Source of the DNA: Gemmatimonadota bacterium
Lineage (GTDB): Bacteria; Gemmatimonadota; Gemmatimonadetes; Palauibacterales; Palauibacteraceae
Length of the DNA: 5,922 bases
Assembly (NCBI GenBank): GCA_023554435.1
Contig: JAMJQV010000055.1
Span: 1-5,922 of the forward strand
Reading direction: 5' to 3'
A model generated the notes under the pieces. The model saw only the letters and a list, made by a program, of their open reading frames with translations, searched no databases and was not told the origin of the DNA. A program made the translations under genes and the position numbers. Position 1 is the stretch's first letter, and each line of letters starts with the position of its first letter. Of the stretch, positions 1 through 5,490 are shown piece after piece.

Positions 1-58
1 GGTTGACTTGGTCGTTGCGGGGTCGAAGCTTGCCAGAACCGCCAGACGGCGGGCATGA
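1..58 (+). CDS. possible 3' end of an upstream gene (partial)
   Basis: Frame 2 is open from the window edge to a TGA at 56-58 and reads VDLVVAGSKLARTARRRA. A hydrophobic strand followed by a basic tail is a plausible protein C-terminus. The stop would lie 6 nt before the ATG of the kinase gene, which fits the tight spacing of the genes that follow. Against this, only 18 codons are visible, several end in A or T, and the other two frames are also open here for part of the stretch. No family can be named. The call rests on position and on the look of the peptide only. Confidence 0.33.
   Translation, partial: VDLVVAGSKLARTARRRA
39..52 (+). other. short hairpin before the kinase start
   Basis: CCGCC (39-43) pairs perfectly with GGCGG (48-52) around the loop AGAC. 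The right arm overlaps GGCGGG (48-53), the only purine-rich candidate Shine-Dalgarno before the ATG at 65, and its 11-nt spacing is long. The hairpin could weaken initiation or simply be part of the upstream coding end. A TTGACT at 3-8 resembles a -35 box, but no acceptable -10 follows at 16-18 nt, so no promoter is called here. Confidence 0.25.
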
Positions 59-64
59 ACTTAC

Positions 65-1141
65 ATGTCCCACCCGCAACCGGACAGCAAGATCGTACCC
101 CGATTCTCGCCCGAACAGGCTCAGGAACTGGCAGCCCGCCACTACGGCATCCACGTCGTCGCTCGCGAACTGCCGAGCTACGTGGACCAGAACTTCCGAC
201 TCAGCGATCCGACGGGTGCGGACTGCGTTCTCAAGATCATGAACTCGGAGGAGAACACCGCCTTCCTGGACGCGCAGGTGTCGGCCCTGTGCCTCCTTCA
301 GAAGAACCCGGGCCGGCTCGAAACTCCTGCCGTGGTACCCGACTCAACCGGCCGGTTCGTGACGAGGGAAGGGGTCCACGCGGTGTGGCTCGTGACGTGG
401 CTCTCGGGTCAGCTCATGGCCGATGTCGAGGACGCGCCCCATGCGCTTCTCCACGATCTCGGACGAGGCCTGGGGGACCTGGATCGTCGGCTGGCGGGCT
501 TCGACGACCCCGCAACGCGACGCATCTATCCCTGGGACCTCAGGAACGCCCCGGGGGCGCTGTCCTTCGTCGATCACATTGCCGACCCGGCCGGTCGGGA
601 GCTGGTAAGGTCCAGGCTCTCGCACTTCGAGACCCGGATTCTGCCGGAGGTGGACGACCTGCCGCCCCAGGTGATCCACAACGACGCCAACGACTACAAC
701 CTGCTGGTCGCGGACAAGGGCGAAGATGTGCGGGTCACGGGCCTGCTGGACTTCGGCGACCTGATGTGGACCGCCCGAGCTTGTGAGCTGGCGATCGCCA
801 TGACGTACCCCATGCTGTCGGCAGCCGATCCGCTTGCTACCGGGGCGCGGGTGCTGGCCGGGTATCATGAGGAGCTTCCGCTGGAGCGTTCCGAGATTCA
901 CGCTCTGCCGTACTTGATCGAAGCCCGTCTGTGCGTCAGTGTGACGATGTCGGCGCACCGCCTGTCCGTAGACCCGGCCAACGCCTACCTGGCGGTGTCA
1001 GCAGCTCCCGCCTGGAGCTTCCTCGACTGGATGTCCACCATGCCACCAGACCGGTGGATCGACACCTTCGAAGACGCCTGCGCGAGCACGAGCCCGAGCG
1101 CGGAGAACGCTTCGCAGGAGCGAGCAGCGGATGACGCCTGA
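65..1141 (+). CDS. APH-family phosphotransferase, hydroxylysine kinase-like
   Basis: A 358-residue cytoplasmic kinase with the aminoglycoside-phosphotransferase / choline-kinase fold. Visible motifs are SYVDQNFRL at 38-46 (nucleotide-loop region, close to the SYDDQNF of animal hydroxylysine kinase as I recall it), the ATP-binding lysine K57 in VLKIMN, the catalytic loop VIHNDANDYNLL at 203-214 with catalytic D207 and N212, and the Mg-binding LLDFGD at 227-232 with D229. It lacks a signal peptide and membrane segments. Such kinases phosphorylate hydroxyls of amino alcohols or hydroxy-amino acids. The ATG at 65 is the first possible start after an in-frame TGA at 56-58. The gene's end overlaps the phospho-lyase start by 11 nt, so the lyase likely consumes the kinase's product. 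By family and context the substrate is hydroxy-L-lysine or ethanolamine; homoserine kinase II-type activity is another option. The family is certain, the substrate is not. Confidence 0.9.
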   Translation: MSHPQPDSKIVPRFSPEQAQELAARHYGIHVVARELPSYVDQNFRLSDPTGADCVLKIMNSEENTAFLDAQVSALCLLQKNPGRLETPAVVPDSTGRFVTREGVHAVWLVTWLSGQLMADVEDAPHALLHDLGRGLGDLDRRLAGFDDPATRRIYPWDLRNAPGALSFVDHIADPAGRELVRSRLSHFETRILPEVDDLPPQVIHNDANDYNLLVADKGEDVRVTGLLDFGDLMWTARACELAIAMTYPMLSAADPLATGARVLAGYHEELPLERSEIHALPYLIEARLCVSVTMSAHRLSVDPANAYLAVSAAPAWSFLDWMSTMPPDRWIDTFEDACASTSPSAENASQERAADDA

Positions 1142-2435
1142 AGAAATCCTCGAACTGCGGCGTCGTCATCTTGGCGGCTCGCTGAGCCTTTCGTATCGGA
1201 ACCCTCTCAAGATCGTCAGGGGCGAGGGCCAGTTCCTGTTCGACGAGAGTGGGCGGCCCTACCTGGACTGCGTAAACAACGTCTGCCACGTGGGGCACTG
1301 CCACCCACGCGTGGTCGAGGCTGCACAGCGCCAGATCGGGGCGCTGAACACCAACACGCGCTACCTGCACGACCATATCGTCGAGTATGCCAGCCGGCTC
1401 GCCGGCACCATGCCCGACCCGCTGGAGGTCTGCTTCTTCGTATGCTCGGGAAGCGAGGCCAACGAACTGGCCCTTCGCATGGCGAGAACGGCCACGGGCC
1501 GCCGGGATGTGGTGGTGCTCGACAGCGCGTATCACGGGAACACGGGCGGGATGGTGGACCTGAGCCCGTACAAGTTCGACCACGCCGGAGGGGCCGGGAA
1601 ACCGGAGCACGTGCACGTGGCCCCGGTGCCCGACACCTACCGCGGTCCACATCGCGCTGACGATCCGGAGGCCGCCGGGAAATACGCCGATGCCGTGGCT
1701 GGCGAGCTCCGCCGGGCCGTGCTCGGCGGGCGTTCGGTTGCCGCGTTCTTCGCCGAGTCGATACCGGGATGCGCGGGCCAGGTAGTCCTTCCGGATGGAT
1801 ACCTGGAGGCGGCGTTCGGGCACGTGCGAGAAGCCGGGGCCCTCTGCGTGGCGGACGAGGTTCAGGTGGGCTTCGGGCGGGTGGGTTCGCACTGGTGGGC
1901 GTACGAGACGCAGGGCGTGGTGCCCGACATCGTCACGCTGGGAAAACCGATCGGAAACGGCCATCCAATGGGCGCCGTGGTGACCACCCGGGCGATTGCC
2001 GACGCCTTCGACAACGGGATGGAGTACTTCAACACCTTCGGCGGGAACCCGGTGTCGTGCGCCATCGGCCTGGCCGTCCTGGATGTGATCGAGGAAGAAG
2101 GTCTGCGCGCGCACGCCCTGAACGTGGGGGCACGATTCCGGGAAGGACTGGCAGAGCTCGGCGATCGACACGATCTCGTGGGCGACGTCCGGGGCCTCGG
2201 TCTCTTCATCGGCGTCGAACTGGTGCGCGACCGCGACTCGCTCGAGCCGGCGACGGAGGAGGCCAGCGACGTCATCAACCAGATGAGGGAACGGGGCATC
2301 CTCCTCAGCACCGACGGCCCGTTCGAGAACGTGATCAAGATCAAACCTCCTCTCGTTTTTTCGCACGAAGACGCGGGGAGGGTGATTGGAGAACTGGACG
2401 TGGTGCTGGCGGGGGTCCCGCGCCGCACCTCCTGA
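1131..2435 (+). CDS. class-III PLP phospho-lyase (ethanolamine-phosphate / 5-phosphohydroxylysine type)
   Basis: A 434-residue fold-type-I PLP enzyme of full length for the family. Landmarks are NNVCHVGHCHP at 49-59, LNTNTRYLHD at 72-81, SGSEAN at 106-111 (phosphate of PLP), YHG at 134-136, APVPDTYRGP at 164-173, ADEVQVGFGRVG at 241-252 with the pyridine-binding D242, the Schiff-base lysine K272 in GKPIGNGHP, TFGGNP at 302-307, and LLSTDGPFEN at 391-400 before KIKPP. These match, from memory, the animal AGXT2L enzymes (ETNPPL, PHYKPL), which eliminate ammonia and phosphate rather than transaminate: phosphoethanolamine gives acetaldehyde, and 5-phosphohydroxylysine gives 2-aminoadipate semialdehyde. 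ATGACGCCTGA holds this start and the kinase stop together, which implies translational coupling; AGGAG at 1116-1120 is a distant Shine-Dalgarno. The alternative is an ordinary omega-aminotransferase, less likely given GKPIGNGHP and the kinase partner. Confidence 0.92.
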   Translation: MTPEEILELRRRHLGGSLSLSYRNPLKIVRGEGQFLFDESGRPYLDCVNNVCHVGHCHPRVVEAAQRQIGALNTNTRYLHDHIVEYASRLAGTMPDPLEVCFFVCSGSEANELALRMARTATGRRDVVVLDSAYHGNTGGMVDLSPYKFDHAGGAGKPEHVHVAPVPDTYRGPHRADDPEAAGKYADAVAGELRRAVLGGRSVAAFFAESIPGCAGQVVLPDGYLEAAFGHVREAGALCVADEVQVGFGRVGSHWWAYETQGVVPDIVTLGKPIGNGHPMGAVVTTRAIADAFDNGMEYFNTFGGNPVSCAIGLAVLDVIEEEGLRAHALNVGARFREGLAELGDRHDLVGDVRGLGLFIGVELVRDRDSLEPATEEASDVINQMRERGILLSTDGPFENVIKIKPPLVFSHEDAGRVIGELDVVLAGVPRRTS

Positions 2436-2441
2436 TGTACT

Positions 2442-2469
2442 TTGAATTACGATCTATCGAACCGATAAC
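2442..2469 (+). promoter_or_regulatory. weak candidate promoter and operator in the lyase-M24 gap
   Basis: The gap is visibly richer in A/T than the flanking genes. TTGAAT (2442-2447) and GATAAC (2464-2469), 16 nt apart, each match the sigma-70 consensus at 4 of 6 positions. A perfect dyad TATCG-AAC-CGATA (2455-2467) lies between and over the -10, where a repressor could bind. Transcription from here would give the M24 and rhodanese-MBL genes a leader of only about 15 nt. It could be chance; the genes may simply be read through from upstream. Confidence 0.22.
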
Positions 2470-2485
2470 CCCGAGAGGGGAGGAG
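2469..2485 (+). promoter_or_regulatory. strong ribosome binding site with GNRA mini-hairpin
   Basis: GGGGAGGAG (2477-2485) sits 5 nt before the ATG at 2491 and is the best Shine-Dalgarno in the window, which fixes that start. CCCC (2469-2472), GAGA (2473-2476) and GGGG (2477-2480) can form a four-pair G-C stem closed by a GNRA tetraloop. It would cover the 5' half of the purine run and leave AGGAG (2481-2485) free, so it could tune rather than block initiation. Confidence 0.7.
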
Positions 2486-2490
2486 TCCTA

Positions 2491-3882
2491 ATGTTTGAAG
2501 CGAGCACGTACATCGAGCGTCGGAAGGGCCTTCGGGAGCGAGTGGGATCGGGTCTGATTCTGTTCCTGGGCAACGAAGCCGCTCGCATGAACTACGCGGA
2601 CAATCCGTATCACTTCAAGCAGGACAGCTCCTTCCTCTACTATTTCGGCCTCGACCAGGCGGGCCTGGCCGCGGTGATCGACGCCGATTCCGGCGAGGAG
2701 ATCGTGTTCGGGCACGAGCCGACGGTGGACGAGATCGTGTGGACCGGCCCCCTGCCGACACTCGCCGAGGAGTGCGCGCACGTGGGCGTGGGTCGCAACG
2801 AAGAGCCGGAGAAGCTGGGCGAGCTGCTGCGAGCGGGAAGGGACGCGGGCCGGACCATCCACTTCCTGCCTCAGTATCGGGCCTGGAACCGGATCAAGCT
2901 GGCCAGGATGCTCGGCATTCCCGGGCTTTCGACGGATGACCATGTGTCACGGTCCCTCATTGAGGCCGTGATCGATCAGCGCCTGTACAAGACGGATGAG
3001 GAAGTCGCGGAAATCGAGATCGCCATCGACATCAGCTACGACATGCACACCCTGGCCATGCACATGGTGCACCCCGGGATGGTGGAGCGCGAAGTGGCCG
3101 GGGCGGTAGAAGGTGTCGTCCTGTCCCGGGGCGGCCTGACCTCCTTCCCGATCATCTTCTCGGTCCGCGGCGAGGTCCTGCACAACCACGGGTACGACAA
3201 CGTGATGAAGGACGGCCAGCTGGCCGTGCACGACTCCGGCGCCACCTCGCCGTTGGGCTACGCCTCGGACATCACCCGGACGATGCCGGTGAACGGCCGC
3301 TTCGACACCCGGCAGCGGGAGATCTACGACATCGTGCTCGGCGCCCTGACGACCGCTACGGCGGCCATGAAACCCGGCATTCCGTTCCGCGACGTCCATT
3401 TCATCGCGTGCCGCGAGATCGCTTCAGGGCTCAAGGACCTGGGGGTCATGAAGGGGGACATCGACGAGGCGGTGGCGTCAGGCGCCCACGCCATCTGCAT
3501 GCCGCACGGCCTGGGGCACATGATGGGCCTGGATGTGCACGATATGGAGGGCCTGGACGAGACCCTGGTGGGGTACGGAACGGAGTTCGAGCGCAGCACG
3601 CAGTTCGGGACGGCCTATCTGCTGGCGGCCAGGACCCTCGAGCCGGGATTCGTGTTGACGGTCGAGCCGGGCTGCTATTTCATCCCGCAGCTGATCGACA
3701 AGTGGCGGGCCGAGGGGACGAACGCCGAGTTCCTGGACTTCGATCGCCTCGACTCCTACAAGGGCTTCGGCGGTGTACGCATAGAAGACGACGTCCTGGT
3801 GACCGCCGATGGACACAGGGTATTGGGTCGACCGATCCCCAAGACGGCCGACGAAGTCGAGAGCGAGATGGGGGGACACTGA
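2491..3882 (+). CDS. M24B metallopeptidase, prolidase / Xaa-Pro aminopeptidase
   Basis: A 463-residue pita-bread metallopeptidase that cleaves bonds before proline. The N-terminal creatinase-like (AMP_N) domain spans about 1-150 and carries DSSFLYYFGLDQ at 45-56. The catalytic domain has the full dinuclear metal set: D248 (VHDSG), D260 (YASD), H343 (MPHGLGH), E392 (LTVEPG) and E432 (VRIEDD), with H350 in LDVHD as probable proton shuttle and H231/H233 in the LHNHG loop. The stretch around YFIPQLIDKW (396-405) and GFGGVRIE (425-432) resembles PepQ/PEPD prolidases more than AmpP, so dipeptides Xaa-Pro are a likely substrate, but AmpP-type trimming is not excluded. It has no signal peptide, so it is cytoplasmic and acts on imported or internally made peptides. 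The next gene begins directly at its stop codon in the same frame. Confidence 0.93.
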   Translation: MFEASTYIERRKGLRERVGSGLILFLGNEAARMNYADNPYHFKQDSSFLYYFGLDQAGLAAVIDADSGEEIVFGHEPTVDEIVWTGPLPTLAEECAHVGVGRNEEPEKLGELLRAGRDAGRTIHFLPQYRAWNRIKLARMLGIPGLSTDDHVSRSLIEAVIDQRLYKTDEEVAEIEIAIDISYDMHTLAMHMVHPGMVEREVAGAVEGVVLSRGGLTSFPIIFSVRGEVLHNHGYDNVMKDGQLAVHDSGATSPLGYASDITRTMPVNGRFDTRQREIYDIVLGALTTATAAMKPGIPFRDVHFIACREIASGLKDLGVMKGDIDEAVASGAHAICMPHGLGHMMGLDVHDMEGLDETLVGYGTEFERSTQFGTAYLLAARTLEPGFVLTVEPGCYFIPQLIDKWRAEGTNAEFLDFDRLDSYKGFGGVRIEDDVLVTADGHRVLGRPIPKTADEVESEMGGH

Positions 3883-5049
3883 GTGAAGCTTCCCGACGCC
3901 CGGGAGATCGGGCCTCTTGATCTCGCGGTTCGACTGGAAGCCGGCGACCCGATTCGAGTCCTGGACGTGAGAGCTCCTCAGCGACTGGCCGCCGGCCGGG
4001 TGGATCCCGTTCCCGCCGAGCGTTTCCACAACATTCGCGGTTCGGAGTTCGTGCGGCTGGCAGACCCGGCAGCAGCGATCGGCCTGGATCCGGCGGATCC
4101 GGTGGCCGTGGTGTGCGGTCACGGCAACGACAGCCGGGTGATCGCGGCGCTTCTGGAGGGACGCGGCTACGACGCATGGTCTCTGCGCGGTGGAGTCACC
4201 GCCTGGATGCGCATGGTGATCCCCCGGGAGCTCACTCCGCCCCGGGGCTTTGATCGGCTGGTCCAGTTCGACCGGATTGGGAAGGGCGCACTCGGCTACC
4301 TGCTGGTGGCCGGAGCTGAAGCGCTCGCCATCGACCCGCCGCGGGACTGGGCCCCGTGGCCCGAGGCCGCGGCTGCTTCCGGGGCACGCATCGTGGGCGT
4401 GGCCGATACGCACGTGCACGCCGACTACATCAGCGGTGCCCCGAGCCTGGCCCGTGACCAGGGCGTGCCGTACTACCTGCACCCGGCGGACAACGTGTGG
4501 CCGTACGACGAGACGCCGGGCCGGCTCAAGTTCGAGCCGCTATCCGACGGTGCGGAGCTCGCGATTGGGGGACGGTCGGTGGTCGCTCACCACACCCCGG
4601 GCCATACCGAAGGCAGCACCACGTTCATCGCGGGCGATTCGCAGAGCGCGGGAGTCGCGTTCACGGGCGACTTCCTGTTCGTCGACTCGATCGGCCGGCC
4701 TGACCTGGCGGGCAAGATGGAAGCGTGGACGGGAGACCTGTGGCGGAGCCTGGTGCGCGCGCGAGACGAGTGGCATCCCCGGGTGCGACTCCTTCCCGCG
4801 CACTACGCCGGCGAGGGCGAGAGGAATGCGGATCGAACCGTGGACCGCGCCTTTGGTCAGGCTCGGCAGACGAACGCTACGCTCGGGATCGAGACGGAGG
4901 ACGAGTTCAGGGGGTGGGTCGAATCCCACGTTTCCACCCCACCCGAGGCCTACCCGCACATCAAGGCGATCAACGTCGGGCTGGCCGAGGTCACCCCGCA
5001 GCAGGCGGACATTCTCGAGGCCGGGAAGAACGAATGCGCGGTGGGATGA
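3883..5049 (+). CDS. rhodanese - metallo-beta-lactamase protein, persulfide dioxygenase-like
   Basis: A 388-residue two-domain cytoplasmic protein. Residues about 10-115 form a rhodanese domain with VLDVR at 26-30 and the active loop CGHGNDSR at 78-85, where C78 would carry the persulfide; the loop resembles GlpE's CYHGNSS. Residues about 125-345 form a metallo-beta-lactamase domain with THVHADY at 176-182, HTPGH at 237-241, TGD at 261-263, GRPDL at 271-275 and PAHY at 305-308. By analogy with ETHE1 the iron ligands would be H177, H241 and D263. GRPDL is typical of persulfide dioxygenases, which oxidise glutathione or CoA persulfide to sulfite. The usual HxHxDH here ends in Y182, consistent with one metal only. 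The GTG at 3883 directly follows the M24 stop, with GAGATGGGGGG (3865-3875) as Shine-Dalgarno; no ATG follows until residue 109, inside the rhodanese domain, so GTG is preferred. A glyoxalase-II-like role is the alternative. Confidence 0.9.
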   Translation: MKLPDAREIGPLDLAVRLEAGDPIRVLDVRAPQRLAAGRVDPVPAERFHNIRGSEFVRLADPAAAIGLDPADPVAVVCGHGNDSRVIAALLEGRGYDAWSLRGGVTAWMRMVIPRELTPPRGFDRLVQFDRIGKGALGYLLVAGAEALAIDPPRDWAPWPEAAAASGARIVGVADTHVHADYISGAPSLARDQGVPYYLHPADNVWPYDETPGRLKFEPLSDGAELAIGGRSVVAHHTPGHTEGSTTFIAGDSQSAGVAFTGDFLFVDSIGRPDLAGKMEAWTGDLWRSLVRARDEWHPRVRLLPAHYAGEGERNADRTVDRAFGQARQTNATLGIETEDEFRGWVESHVSTPPEAYPHIKAINVGLAEVTPQQADILEAGKNECAVG

Positions 5050-5223
5050 GGGATCCGCGACGGCTAATGCCCCGCATGGAGCCAGCGCGTATATTGTAAA
5101 TACGGCGACGACGTCGCCGACCGGATATTTGCCCCGGTTCGCCGCCTATCCGCATAGCGGAGCGAAAGCGCCCCAACGCAGGAGCGCCCGAGCGGAGATG
5201 TCCCAGATGGTGTGCCGGAGCTG
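5050..5223 (+). other. structured intergenic region after the operon
   Basis: No credible gene on either strand. The stretch holds a TATATT box (5090-5095) and a chain of hairpins: CGGCGAC/GTCGCCG with a 3-nt loop (5103-5119); ACCGG/CCGGT (5120-5138); a seven-pair stem with one bulge at 5142-5160 whose core is CTAT-CCGC-ATAG; and GC-GAAA-GC (5162-5169). It ends at the intrinsic terminator at 5224. It is either the 3' untranslated region of the four-gene operon or a separate small RNA or leader. GC-rich DNA folds readily, so the hairpins alone prove little. Confidence 0.5.
5090..5095 (+). promoter_or_regulatory. possible -10 box (TATATT)
   Basis: GCGTATATTGTAAATA is an abrupt A/T-rich patch in GC-rich surroundings, 41 nt after the stop of the rhodanese-MBL gene. 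TATATT matches the -10 consensus at 5 of 6 positions. At 17 nt upstream the -35 position reads ATGCCC, which is not a sigma-70 box, so this would need another sigma factor, an activator or a lineage-specific consensus. If real it would start an RNA of about 150 nt that ends at the terminator at 5224-5254. Confidence 0.3.
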
Positions 5224-5254
5224 GGGGCGGGACGCAAGGACCGCCCCTTTTTTT
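5100..5254 (+). ncRNA. candidate small RNA or attenuated leader
   Basis: The segment lies between a -10-like TATATT and an intrinsic terminator, has no good open frame of its own, and can fold into several consecutive hairpins. I could not match it to 6S RNA, SRP RNA, tmRNA, or the cobalamin, TPP, fluoride or THF riboswitches. CCCAG (5202-5206) can pair with CTGGG (5221-5225), using the first two bases of the terminator stem; that would make an antiterminator. It may equally be only the tail of the upstream operon mRNA. Confidence 0.22.
5224..5254 (+). terminator. Rho-independent terminator
   Basis: GGGGCGG (5224-5230) and CCGCCCC (5241-5247) form a perfect seven-pair G-C stem around a 10-nt loop, directly followed by seven T residues (5248-5254). 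This is the clearest regulatory element in the window. It ends transcription of the four-gene operon or of an RNA started near 5090. Transcripts that pass it would reach the 115-residue gene 236 nt downstream. Confidence 0.88.
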
Positions 5255-5490
5255 GTCCACGCTCCACCGATCGTCACCCGGGTGTCTTGTTGCTTCCGCG
5301 CCACGGGGCTTCCCGGTCGGTCTCGTAACTGTATCAATTGTAGTTGGTTACATGCAGGTACGGCGATTGCTTGTCAGGGTGACGACTGTCCCGTGACGCG
5401 GAGTCGCCGTGAAGCGACAAATGGAGCCGCAACGGATTCCCGGCTCCGCGGAGCGGGACGCAACCACGACTGCACAGGCGATGCGAGCGT
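5255..5490 (+). other. leader region upstream of the small gene
   Basis: This 236-nt stretch has no convincing gene. It contains the 10-bp palindrome CACCCGGGTG (5275-5284), a local A/T-rich patch (5325-5353) with the inverted repeat GTAAC/GTTAC, a TTGTCA (5371-5376) that resembles a -35 box but has no matching -10, the hairpin GTCGC/GCGAC (5403-5418), and the seven-pair hairpin GGAGCCG/CGGCTCC (5423-5447). A promoter for the next gene probably lies here, most likely around the A/T-rich patch, but I cannot place it. Confidence 0.4.
5423..5447 (+). other. hairpin in the leader of the small gene
   Basis: GGAGCCG (5423-5429) and CGGCTCC (5441-5447) are perfectly complementary around an 11-nt loop. 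No T-run follows, so it is not an intrinsic terminator. It ends 43 nt before the ATG at 5491 and could be a leader structure of that message. Confidence 0.4.

Noticed and set aside
1..32. Sigma-70 promoter at TTGACT (3-8)
   Set aside because: At 16-18 nt spacing the -10 position reads around AAGCTT, with no TATAAT-like word, and the segment may be coding for an upstream gene.
936..2366. Long open frame on the - strand (476 codons)
   Set aside because: It lies opposite the PLP enzyme, whose family motifs are unmistakable. GC-rich codon bias routinely opens the antisense frame, and its translation shows low-complexity Arg/His/Val composition with no motif.
3478..4482. 334-codon open frame on the - strand
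   Set aside because: It spans antisense to the ends of two clear genes (M24 and rhodanese-MBL) and has no domain features; it is a shadow of their codon bias.
5068..5100. Ten-codon leader peptide MPRMEPARIL
   Set aside because: No ribosome binding site at proper distance, no run of regulatory codons, and it ends inside the TATATTGTAA patch. It is more likely chance.
5224..5247. GGGACGCAAGG as part of a c-di-GMP (GEMM-I) riboswitch
   Set aside because: The word resembles the GGGACGCAAAG of that aptamer, but the preceding GGGCAAACC and GNRA-hairpin arm are missing, and here the bases form a terminator stem and loop.
5050..5490. CRISPR array, tRNA or insertion sequence end in the intergenic region
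   Set aside because: There are no regularly spaced repeats, no cloverleaf or T-arm consensus, and no terminal inverted repeats with target duplication.
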